Shown piece by piece: positions 54,901-61,657 of a stretch of DNA of 64,000 nt. Source of the stretch: UBA4732 sp963823075. GTDB taxonomy: Bacteria > Planctomycetota > Planctomycetia > Gemmatales > Gemmataceae. Every line of letters begins with the position of its first letter. The first letter of the stretch is position 1. A model generated the notes under the pieces. That model did not search any database, was not told where the DNA came from, and saw nothing but the letters and a program-made list of their open reading frames with translations. The stretch lies in assembly GCA_963823075.1 (NCBI GenBank), contig CAWGKE010000002.1:62001-126000 (forward strand). Direction: 5' to 3'. The position numbers and the translations under genes are program-made.

Positions 54901-56041
54901 GGGCGACCTTTACTCCATCACCGACGCCAACGGCTGGGGCGCCCCGATCGGTACGGGCGGGACGCACAGCGACGTCGTCAACACGCTCGCCGCGACCGGC
55001 AGCACGTCCAACGAGGTCTTCCGCGGCGTCGCCGCGACGCCGCTGCCCGCGGTGGCCGGTGTGGTCACGAACGGCACCACGGACGCCTTCACGATCGTTT
55101 CCGCAACGGAATCGGGCACGACGGTCACGATCACCACGCAGGCCCCGGTCGATTTCGCCGTCGGCCAGCAGGTGCTGATCACCGGCGTGGGCGTGACGGG
55201 CTACAACGGCACGTTCACCATCACGGCGGTGGGCGGCAACACGTTCACCTACACGGCCGGTTCGTCGAGTCTGGCTGTCTCCCTCGGCGGTCAGGCCGAC
55301 GCGGTGAACTGGACGATCTCCACCGCGACGGAGGCCACGAACACCGTCACGATCACGACCTCGGCCCCGACAGGGCTTTACACCGGGGAGGTCGTGGCGA
55401 TCACCGGCGTCGGCGTGGCCGGATACAACGGGGACTTCACCATCACGGTGACAAGCTCTACCACGTTCACCTACACCGACGGCACGGCGGGGCTGGCCAA
55501 CTCCAGCGGCGGCACGGCCACGGCCGCCCTGGCCGGAGCCCAACGCTCGGCCGTGACCAGCGTCGTCTACAAGTTCAACCAGGCCGTGACGCTGGGCGCG
55601 AACGCATTCACGGTCGGCGTCCATGCCGGCCAGACGGGGACCGTGCCGACGGTGAACTACAGCAGTCCTGACGGCGGCTTCACCTGGATCGTCACCTACT
55701 CCGGGGCCGGCGTCACGGCCAACCACTCCATCGCCGACGGCGTGTACGACATCCTGCTGAACCCGACGGCGGTGACGTACAACGCGAGCGGCGCCACGCT
55801 GACGCAGAACAACCGCGGCACCGACACGTTCTACCGGCTCTACGGGGATCTGCAGGGCAGCAAGAGCGTCAGCCTGTTCGACAAGGGCAAGTTCAACCTG
55901 GCGTTCGGCACGTCGCCTGGGGCGGCCAACTACCAGATCGCCTTCGTCGATGACGGCAACTTCAGCATCGACGCCTTCGACAAGGCGAAGTTCAACCTGA
56001 ACTTCGGAAAGTCCTTCAGCGGGTTTACGCCCACGATCTGA
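51719..56041 (+). CDS. Giant modular surface protein, C-terminal part
   Basis: This continues the same protein one frame over: NYFPSPSVAELQPSETSGGQ, LYVDGGAGAQTN. It completes the third unit, adds Ig-like repeats (SPATYGTGVTLTATVTTGAT; NPVAVGVVDKLTAVVAAPAG) and a fourth unit (FEAGDQFVYRVGDGVTPLNP, near 53470) whose DEYHTA/LVQSIALP motif is split by an inserted module. Another local frame change at about 54465-54577 is compensated. Near the end is a DUF-like strand domain (SVVYKFNQAVTLGANAFTVG) and a degenerate dockerin-like pair (FYRLYGDLQGSKSVSLFDKG; VDDGNFSIDAFDKAKFNLNF), which may bind a cohesin or anchor. With the first part the whole protein is about 3,050 residues. Confidence 0.85.
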   Translation, partial: SNYFPSPSVAELQPSETSGGQLYVDGGAGAQTNGVPAIDGPASIGSGLPQNAGQTGSVLSGFPTGRDSSNNFPTSNQFAISPDGKTIFVADSRTDGSGGILEYYDTLGGGAYAFIGSLQAGTGADSGLRGLVADFSNPSAPVLYATTTAGNANRIVKITGGTTDGSTPTFTITTVATAPANEAFRGVALAPTAPGATASTTTLAVTNSPATYGTGVTLTATVTTGATGWVSFRQNGVEIGAAPIISGTATLATAGNLGAGAYTNIVAVYTGNATYAASSSAAQSATVNKASTTTTLTESANPVAVGVVDKLTAVVAAPAGTAPTGTVTFWDGAVGTGTNLGTATVSQVIVNVAGSPVIEFVATLNATFSTVATHNLSAVYSGDNNFTTSTGTSSLVVVNATTTTVTSNNSDPTASPSSTVTYTATVTSVGGTPTGSVEFFDGLLPFLYDPITSATEIGTTVTITAANPVPFTNGQTVGVTNMSVAGYDGDFVISNVSGDTFQYTAGASGLANGSNGMAGLAAVLNGSGVATATINTALVQAAAGAADVLTPGLHSISAVYVPDSAGANTYFTSTGVNEQAVQGQAFEAGDQFVYRVGDGVTPLNPPAPPSSVSGSIGSAIFVDEYHTAFVASATESGNTVTVTTSGPDYFQANQQVIVSGIAVAGYNGTFTILSASGNTFTYTDSTSGLGAAGSGGTADSLVQSIALPTADGTGSQSTIHAVVGNGQQSATGQMSLSGDGQFLFVAGYDNNPLNVTTAAPIPTASGSGSTSRSIARIKYDGTITDVAMTASNSGSSFGNFNAVYSPDGNQFYVAGNGGVVYYSSFSPSSGLVTPMKTMSSPTGATTALEGAGGNLIVVGPPGFGNDGPQVYSGFPTTAASVSNLPGFSDAAATAGGQASTFYIDAYFTHLNGTGRRPASTRSTCRTTARASRTGRSPSGRRTSGASRARPSRGTTVTITATAPLAFVNGQTVTIAGVGVAGYNGTFTITGVSGNTFTYTAASGLANSSGGTATQWQVVDHVTAGTNNSATSFYYFNGSTDKSGNVTLGVTYGNGGNSDTGPGDLYSITDANGWGAPIGTGGTHSDVVNTLAATGSTSNEVFRGVAATPLPAVAGVVTNGTTDAFTIVSATESGTTVTITTQAPVDFAVGQQVLITGVGVTGYNGTFTITAVGGNTFTYTAGSSSLAVSLGGQADAVNWTISTATEATNTVTITTSAPTGLYTGEVVAITGVGVAGYNGDFTITVTSSTTFTYTDGTAGLANSSGGTATAALAGAQRSAVTSVVYKFNQAVTLGANAFTVGVHAGQTGTVPTVNYSSPDGGFTWIVTYSGAGVTANHSIADGVYDILLNPTAVTYNASGATLTQNNRGTDTFYRLYGDLQGSKSVSLFDKGKFNLAFGTSPGAANYQIAFVDDGNFSIDAFDKAKFNLNFGKSFSGFTPTI

Positions 56042-56123
56042 CATGGCGTTTCCGCGTCCCGCCGGCGCCCTCAACGGCGCCGGCGGGACGACATCCAGAG
56101 TCCCTCTCTTGAACGGAGATCAA

Positions 56124-56936
56124 ATGATGCCGCGGTTTCTCCTTCTCACCCTAATGGGCCTAGCCGCCTGGCTCGGGCTCTCCGGCGTCGCCAACGCCGC
56201 GATCAGCTACACCTACACGACCGACCAGACCTCGTACTCGGCCGCGCAGGCCGGCCAGACCATCACGGTGAGCCTCTACCTCAACGAGAACCTGACGAGC
56301 GGCAGCCAGTCGCTCCTCGTGCCTGACAATGGTCTGGTCGGGTTCGGCGAGTACACCACCCAGAGCGGTTCGGTCCCGACCGGCGCCACGACGATCACCG
56401 CGGAGGCGGGGAACACCAACCCCTCGGCTCCTGGCTCGGCGAGCGACGGCTTCACGAGCAACTCGATCTACGGCAACCGTACCATCGCGGCGAACGGGTC
56501 GGCTGCGGCGATGCTCTTCGCCACGAACAATACGACCGGCCCGATCGGGGCCTCTACGGCCAACGGGCGCCAGATTCTCTTGGGCACGTTGACCCTCACG
56601 GCGGGGGCCGCCGGCACGACCACGCAGTTCACGCTGGAAACCTATGTGAACGCGCCGACTTCTCTCGGTGGAAGCGGCAGCAACAACAACACGGTGGATT
56701 ACGGGTTCAACGACCTCGACGTGACCAACAACGCCGACAACGGCGGCGGGGCGACCTACACCGGCGCCAACGACCTACCGTTTGAGACGTTCACCGTAAC
56801 GGTCGCCGCCGTCCCCGAGCCGAACGGCCTCGTGCTGTCCGGCCTGGTGGTGAGCTGCGGCCTGTTCGGCGGCCTCGGCTTCGTCGGCTACCGGCGCGGC
56901 AGGGCCTTCTTCCTCAAGGGGAACGCCGCGGCGTAA
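56124..56936 (+). CDS. PEP-CTERM exported protein
   Basis: The protein has 270 residues; GGAGA precedes ATG 56124. A signal peptide (MPRFLLLTLMGLAAWLGLSG, VANA) is followed by a beta-rich body (SYSAAQAGQTITVSLYLNEN, TTQFTLETYVNAPTS). The C-terminus is a sorting signal: VTVAAVPEPNGLVLSGLVVS, a membrane helix, then GYRRGRAFF. The VPEP motif plus helix plus arginines is recognised by exosortase, which cuts and anchors the protein in the envelope or matrix. It lies 83 bases after the giant surface-protein gene and is probably co-transcribed. Confidence 0.9.
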   Translation: MMPRFLLLTLMGLAAWLGLSGVANAAISYTYTTDQTSYSAAQAGQTITVSLYLNENLTSGSQSLLVPDNGLVGFGEYTTQSGSVPTGATTITAEAGNTNPSAPGSASDGFTSNSIYGNRTIAANGSAAAMLFATNNTTGPIGASTANGRQILLGTLTLTAGAAGTTTQFTLETYVNAPTSLGGSGSNNNTVDYGFNDLDVTNNADNGGGATYTGANDLPFETFTVTVAAVPEPNGLVLSGLVVSCGLFGGLGFVGYRRGRAFFLKGNAAA

Positions 56937-57016
56937 CCCTTCCCACCAACCGACCCGAGGACACGGCGAAACGGTTTCGCCGTGTCCTCTCCGATTTGCA
57001 CCCCAGAGACTCCCGC

Positions 57017-58138
57017 ATGACCGGCCGATCCGAATCCTCCGTGGACGCCCCCACGGCGCGGGAAATCCTGGCCCGCGGCTGGAAGCACCACCAGGCCGGC
57101 CGCTTCGACCGCGCCGAGCAGCTGTACCTCCTGGTCCTGCGCGACGACCACGACCACGGCGCCGCCTGGCACTTGCTCGGCCGGCTGGAACACGACCGCG
57201 GCCGAAGCAACCGGGCGGTCGAATGTATGAAGCAGTCGATCGCCTGCGACCCGACCAACGCAGCCTTCCATTACAACCTCGGTCTGGTCCTCATCGGGCA
57301 GGGCGACCCGGCCGGGGCCGTCGATTGCTTCGCCGAGGCCGTCCGGCTCAAGCCCGATTTCGCGGAGGCTTACAACAACCTGGGCAACGTCCTCCGCGAT
57401 CTGGGCCGAGACGACGAGGCGATCGCCTGCTTCCGGCAGGCGGTGGATGTCCGCCCCGATTTCACGCTGGCGGCCTCCAACCTCGGCACGACTCTGAGCG
57501 ACGTGGGAGATTTCGGCGAGGCGCTGGCCTGGTTCAATGTGGTTCCGGAGGAAACGCCGGACCCGGCCGGCGAGGCCAACGCCCAGGGCGTCGTTCTCGT
57601 GCGCCAGGGCGATTTCGACGGCGCCGACGCCTGCTTCCGTGAAGCGGTGCGCCTCCGGCCCGAGTATGCCGAGGCCCACAACAACCTCGGAGGCGCCCTG
57701 GCCGCGCGACAGCGACTGGACGAAGCTGCGCACTGCTTTCGGCAAGCGCTGACCCACCGGCCCGACTATCCCGAAGCCCGCTACAACCTCGGCATCGTCC
57801 TCGCCGCCCGCAGCCAGCTGGACGAGGCGGTCGCGCAGTATCGCGAGGCCGTCCGGCTTCGGCCCGACTACACGAGTGCGCTCAACAACCTCGGTGCCAC
57901 CCTTCAGGCGCTCGGGCGCACGGAGGAGGCCCTGGACTGCTTGTGGACGGCGGTTCGGATCGAGCCGGAGTTCGCCGGCGCCCACTTCAACCTTGGCAAT
58001 ACGCTCCTCGCCCGAGGCCACGTCGGAGCGGCCGTCGCCTCCTACCGAGAGGCGCTTCGGTTGCACCCCGATTTTCCCGAGGCCCGGCGACAGCTGGCGC
58101 TTCTCCTGGACGAGGTCACGCCTTATCTGACCGCATAA
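57017..58138 (+). CDS. TPR-repeat protein
   Basis: The 373 residues are almost entirely tetratricopeptide repeats of 34 residues, about ten copies, for example AAFHYNLGLVLIGQGDPAGA, AEAYNNLGNVLRDLGRDDEA and AEAHNNLGGALAARQRLDEA. No signal peptide or membrane segment is seen, so it is probably cytoplasmic or peripherally bound, serving as a protein-binding scaffold. One repeat (ALAWFNVVPEETPDPAGEAN) is degenerate. It follows the PEP-CTERM gene on the same strand at 80 bases and could act in export or assembly of the surface proteins, which is inference. Confidence 0.92.
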   Translation: MTGRSESSVDAPTAREILARGWKHHQAGRFDRAEQLYLLVLRDDHDHGAAWHLLGRLEHDRGRSNRAVECMKQSIACDPTNAAFHYNLGLVLIGQGDPAGAVDCFAEAVRLKPDFAEAYNNLGNVLRDLGRDDEAIACFRQAVDVRPDFTLAASNLGTTLSDVGDFGEALAWFNVVPEETPDPAGEANAQGVVLVRQGDFDGADACFREAVRLRPEYAEAHNNLGGALAARQRLDEAAHCFRQALTHRPDYPEARYNLGIVLAARSQLDEAVAQYREAVRLRPDYTSALNNLGATLQALGRTEEALDCLWTAVRIEPEFAGAHFNLGNTLLARGHVGAAVASYREALRLHPDFPEARRQLALLLDEVTPYLTA

Positions 58139-58260
58139 GGGGGCGAATGATGCGGGAATCTTCCTCGTGCCGAAACCATTGGGAAGTCAGAAGTTGCGCC
58201 GGCCTGCCGACGCATCGCCGGCGGTGCATTCATCGGTTCTCCGCCTGTTTTTAACGCCAT

Positions 58261-58356
58261 CGCCACAGAAACCACAAATCGGAGAGGTAAACTGCCCGCT
58301 TTAGTTCACTCGTCGCAAATGTTGCGTTTCGTTCACCGCAGGAAGAGGTAAGCCTC
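58261..58356 (+). promoter_or_regulatory. Conserved leader of the first DUF1559 gene
   Basis: A 96-base leader beginning CGCCACAGAAACCACAAAT and ending CGCAGGAAGAGGTAAGCCTC before ATG matches the leader of the third DUF1559 gene along its length (GAAACCACAAAT identical; GGAxGAGGTAxG near the start codon). It contains the ribosome site. It may be a regulated 5' UTR. Confidence 0.5.
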
Positions 58357-59286
58357 ATGCACCCACGGCTCCCTGCCCGCCCACGCCGGCGTCGCCCAGC
58401 CGGTTTCACGCTGATCGAGCTGTTGGTGGTGATCGCCATCATCGCCATCCTGATCGGCCTGCTGCTGCCGGCCGTGCAGAAAGTGCGCGACGCCGCCGCC
58501 CGCATCCAGTGCCTGAACAACCTGAAGCAGATCGCCCTGGCGGCCCACAACTTCCACGACAACACGCAACGGTTCCCCGCGGCGATCAACATCCCCGGCG
58601 AGGAGAACTTCGGCTGGCCGACCGCCCCCGATCAGAACAAGTGGTACGGCCTGCACATGGCCTTGTTCCCGTACTACGAGCAGGGCAACTTGCAGCACCA
58701 GATGGTCGATAACGTCCCGAATCCGCAGTACGTCAACTGCAACGGGCCCAACTCGGTTGGGGCGCACGTGGTCAAGATCCTGATCTGCCCGTCCGACGGC
58801 GCGATGAAAAACCCGCCGGTGGGGCAATACGGCATCTACTACTTCGGCCTGAGCAGCTACGGCGGCTGCTCCGGCACGTCGGCCACCACGACCACCGGCC
58901 AACAGAGCCTCAAGAACGGCATCTTCTTCATGAACAGTTCCATCAGCATTGCGGACATCACGGACGGGACCAGCGACACCCTGATGTTCGGGGAGCGGTC
59001 GCGGCTGAACCTGCCGGCCACCAGCAGCTCCGAGGCGCTCGGCGGCTGGGCGTGGGCCAACTACTACGCCCAGGAGGACAACACCATGAACTCCTCCGAG
59101 CCGATGGAGGGGATAAGGAGCCATGACCTCAACCAGTTCGGCAGCCAGCACTCGGCCGGGCAGATCTCGAATTTCGCCTTCGCGGACGGCTCGGTCAAGT
59201 CTCTGCAAAGGAGCATAAGCATCGTGACCTTCCAGCGGCTGTCGGCGCGAAACGATGGGCAGGTGATCGATGCGAGCCAGTACTAG
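58357..59286 (+). CDS. DUF1559 pseudopilin-like protein
   Basis: The protein has 309 residues. The N-terminus has a basic leader and a type IV prepilin site, GFTLIELLVVIAIIAILIGL, followed by LLPAVQKVRDAAARIQCLNN, the amphipathic pilin helix. The DUF1559 body then shows NFHDNTQRFPAAINIPGE, ILICPSDGAMKNP, ADITDGTSDTLMFGERSRL and the C-terminal H-x9-DG motif QHSAGQISNFAFADGSVKSL. These proteins are very numerous in planctomycetes, should be processed by prepilin peptidase, and are thought to form extracellular fibres or pseudopili; the exact role is unknown. A lipoprotein gene overlaps its last 17 bases. Confidence 0.95.
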   Translation: MHPRLPARPRRRRPAGFTLIELLVVIAIIAILIGLLLPAVQKVRDAAARIQCLNNLKQIALAAHNFHDNTQRFPAAINIPGEENFGWPTAPDQNKWYGLHMALFPYYEQGNLQHQMVDNVPNPQYVNCNGPNSVGAHVVKILICPSDGAMKNPPVGQYGIYYFGLSSYGGCSGTSATTTTGQQSLKNGIFFMNSSISIADITDGTSDTLMFGERSRLNLPATSSSEALGGWAWANYYAQEDNTMNSSEPMEGIRSHDLNQFGSQHSAGQISNFAFADGSVKSLQRSISIVTFQRLSARNDGQVIDASQY

Positions 59287-59758
59287 CGCCCCGCGTCGGG
59301 GCGTGGTCCGAGACCACGCCCCGACGCGGGGCTGGGTCAGAGCGGCCGCCAGGCTGCTGGGGGCGGCCGCCGTGCTGACGGCCGTCGGCTGCGGCCAGCC
59401 GCACGATTTCGCGCAGGTCGCAGGGAAGGTCACGTTGGACGGCCGGCCGCTGGCGGGGGTCCGCATCTGGTTCTACCCGGAGGCCGAAGGCCGCGAGCAG
59501 CCGCCGTACGCCACTGGCACGACCGACGCCGCGGGCGTCTACAAACTGACCGCCGAGACAGGCGCGCCTGGGGCGTTGGTGGGCAAGAACCGCGTGGTCG
59601 TCAACTGGCCGCTGCCGGAGCGGGACCCGAACAAGCCGCCGCCCCCGCCGCCCGGCCCGCCCATCCCGATCCCCTACACACAGGCCGCGGACACGCCCCT
59701 CGTCGTCGAGGTGAAGGCCGGGCCGCCGCAGACCATCGACGTGCCCTTGCACAATTGA
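59270..59758 (+). CDS. Small lipoprotein with a carboxypeptidase-regulatory-like domain
   Basis: This 162-residue protein has a lipobox (LLGAAAVLTAVGC) that places it in a membrane facing the periplasm. The body, VAGKVTLDGRPLAGVRIWFY then GTTDAAGVYKLTAETGAPGA, is a beta-sandwich of the carboxypeptidase-regulatory (CarboxypepD_reg-like) type, with a Pro-rich loop (NKPPPPPPGPPIPIPYTQAA). The N-terminal 35 residues are coded by a 45-base palindrome, so the true start may differ. It overlaps the DUF1559 gene before it and is probably a partner of that protein. Confidence 0.85.
   Translation: MRASTSAPRRGVVRDHAPTRGWVRAAARLLGAAAVLTAVGCGQPHDFAQVAGKVTLDGRPLAGVRIWFYPEAEGREQPPYATGTTDAAGVYKLTAETGAPGALVGKNRVVVNWPLPERDPNKPPPPPPGPPIPIPYTQAADTPLVVEVKAGPPQTIDVPLHN
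59288..59332. repeat. 20-bp inverted repeat directly after a DUF1559 stop codon
   Basis: The arms 59288-59307 and 59313-59332 are exact complements (GCCCCGCGTCGGGGCGTGGT), loop CCGAG. It starts 2 bases past the DUF1559 stop and lies inside the N-terminal coding part of the lipoprotein gene. It may be a terminator or an inserted palindromic element. Confidence 0.85.
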
Positions 59759-59863
59759 CCGCGCCCGGCGGGCCGCCGCGCGAGCAAGCGGCCCTGCCGG
59801 CGACTCCCTGGTGTTCGCCCGAGTCCCATTCCGGTGATTAACGTGGCTTCCGAGGAACCTGCT

Positions 59864-60790
59864 ATGTCCCGCCGACGCCGATGCCGGCGCGCCTTCACGC
59901 TGATCGAGCTGTTGGTGGTGATCGCCATCATCGCCATCCTGATCGGCCTGCTGCTGCCCGCCGTCCAAAAGGTCCGTGAAGCCGCTGCACGGATCGCGTG
60001 CGCAAACAATCTCAAGCAGATCGGGCTGGGGATGCGCAATTATGAAACGGCCATGGGGGGGCTGCCGCCCAGCCGGACCACCGGGACCGTCGCCAGCGCC
60101 CCGTACTATCCCTACCAGCACTCCTGGTCAGCTGCCTTGCTCCCGTACATCGAACAGACGGCCGCCTTCAACCTCTACAACTACAAAGCGAACTGGAACG
60201 ATCCGGTCAACTACGCGGCGATCCGGACGTACCAGAAGATGTTCAACTGCCCCAGCACACCCAAGCAGCCGCGCGCGGACACCACCATCACCGCCCAGCC
60301 GTCCGCCGGCGACTACCACGCCGTCAACGCCATCAAGATCTTCGTCTGCATCAACTGCTTCGGCGTGCCCCGCCTTACGAACGTGGACGATCCCCGGATC
60401 GTCGGCGGCATGATGCGGGACCAGATCACCCCGCTCGTCGCCATCACGGACGGCACTTCGAGCACCATCCTGGTGGCCGAGGACGCCGGCCGGCCCATGT
60501 TCTACAACCAGGCGCATCAGGTCTTCGATCCTGTCGGCAAGGAAGGCGGGTGGGCCGACCCCAACGGCGCATTCAGCATCGACGGGTCCAACCCGGACGG
60601 CAGCATTCCGGGACCATGCACGATGAATTGCTCGAACAACAGCGAGGTGTACTCGTTCCACATCAACGGAGCGAACGTGGTGTTCGCCGACGGCTCGGTC
60701 CATTTCCTCAATTCCAACATGAACCTGTGCGTCCTGGCGGCGCTGACGACGCGGGCCGGCGGCGAGGTGATCGACGGCTCATCCTACTGA
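59864..60790 (+). CDS. DUF1559 pseudopilin-like protein
   Basis: This 308-residue protein starts at ATG 59864 with GAGGA upstream. It has the prepilin motif RAFTLIELLVVIAIIAILIG and the helix AVQKVREAAARIACANNLKQ, then WSAALLPYIEQTAAFNLYNY, a cysteine-bearing middle (IFVCINCFGVPRLTNV), AITDGTSSTILVAEDAGR and the H-x9-DG motif SFHINGANVVFADGSVHFLN. The first 65 bases of the pilin helix are identical to those in the first DUF1559 gene. A minus-strand lipoprotein gene converges on it downstream. Confidence 0.95.
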   Translation: MSRRRRCRRAFTLIELLVVIAIIAILIGLLLPAVQKVREAAARIACANNLKQIGLGMRNYETAMGGLPPSRTTGTVASAPYYPYQHSWSAALLPYIEQTAAFNLYNYKANWNDPVNYAAIRTYQKMFNCPSTPKQPRADTTITAQPSAGDYHAVNAIKIFVCINCFGVPRLTNVDDPRIVGGMMRDQITPLVAITDGTSSTILVAEDAGRPMFYNQAHQVFDPVGKEGGWADPNGAFSIDGSNPDGSIPGPCTMNCSNNSEVYSFHINGANVVFADGSVHFLNSNMNLCVLAALTTRAGGEVIDGSSY

Positions 60791-60870
60791 AAGCAAGGGT
60801 GGTGAGTGGATGGCGGGCGGTGGGTGGAAAGGAGAACGGCGCCTGTCTGCTCCAACCACCAGCCCCCTAT

Positions 60871-61344
60871 TCACCTTGTGAGCTGGAAGGGAGGCAGCTT
60901 GTTGTCGTCATCCTTGATCTCCACAGGCAACGCCGAGGTGGCAGGGTCGAGGTAGCGCGCCGGCAGCAGATATTGCTCGTCGTCGTCCGCCGGCCCCGTG
61001 GAACGGATCCACGAAACCGTCACGACGTAGCGGCCGGCGGGCGCTCCCTTGCCGCGGTTATAGGTCGTCAGCTCGAACGATCCGTCCGGCCCGACCTTGC
61101 CGCTTGGCAGGACGACCGTTGAAGGGTGAACGCCCTCCGGATCGGCCTGTACGGCCGGATCGCTCTGCGGGTGGAAAAAGACGATGGCGCCGTCGGCCGG
61201 CTTGCCTTCATAGAAGACCTGGCCATGCACCGGGTACAGCCTCTCGCCCCCGCCACCGCAGGCGGACGTTGCCAGAGAGACGGCCAGGAGCGGCAGGAGC
61301 AGATGGCGGCCGCACCGCCGCGGACTGGACTGTGTGATCGACAT
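60871..61344 (-). CDS. Small lipoprotein with a carboxypeptidase-regulatory-like domain
   Basis: The protein has 157 residues; GGAGG lies upstream of ATG 61344. The signal peptide ends in a lipobox (LPLLAVSLATSAC). The body has LYPVHGQVFYEGKPADGAIV, VGPDGSFELTTYNRGKGAPA and GRYVVTVSWIRSTGPADDDE, the same beta domain plan as the other two lipoproteins here. The end (LPVEIKDDDNKLPPFQLTR) is the usual strand. It points toward the middle DUF1559 gene and away from the third, so it has its own promoter. Confidence 0.88.
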   Translation of the reverse strand: MSITQSSPRRCGRHLLLPLLAVSLATSACGGGGERLYPVHGQVFYEGKPADGAIVFFHPQSDPAVQADPEGVHPSTVVLPSGKVGPDGSFELTTYNRGKGAPAGRYVVTVSWIRSTGPADDDEQYLLPARYLDPATSALPVEIKDDDNKLPPFQLTR

Positions 61345-61564
61345 GAATCGCTGCGCCTCCACCAGAACGGACGTCGCCATCGTGTTCGTCCCAACGGGAT
61401 TTGGGATGCAAATTGCGTTTTATGAACCCGATCGTATCGTCCGGCGAAGGTTTGATGTGAATTTGATATATTCCGCCCCGTATCCCGGAAAGTGAGCCGG
61501 TGGGCGGCCGAAACCCAACCAAGGGTCTCGACTTAACCGTATCTCCACGCCGCTTTCATACGGT

Positions 61565-61657
61565 CGCCGCGGAAACCACAAATGCGTGAGATACGATTCG
61601 CTTTTTGATTTGCAAGGAATCGTTTCTTGTCATAACCCGCGGGATGAGGTACGTTTC
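61565..61657 (+). promoter_or_regulatory. Conserved leader of the third DUF1559 gene
   Basis: A 93-base leader beginning CGCCGCGGAAACCACAAAT and ending CGCGGGATGAGGTACGTTTC before ATG. It aligns with the leader of the first DUF1559 gene from end to end, with the same spacing to the start codon within three bases. The middle one of the three DUF1559 genes lacks it. Confidence 0.5.

Noticed and set aside
51548..56074. Further long minus-strand frames opposite the C-terminal half of the giant gene
   Set aside because: Same reason; low-complexity Gly/Arg/Asp sequence with no motif.
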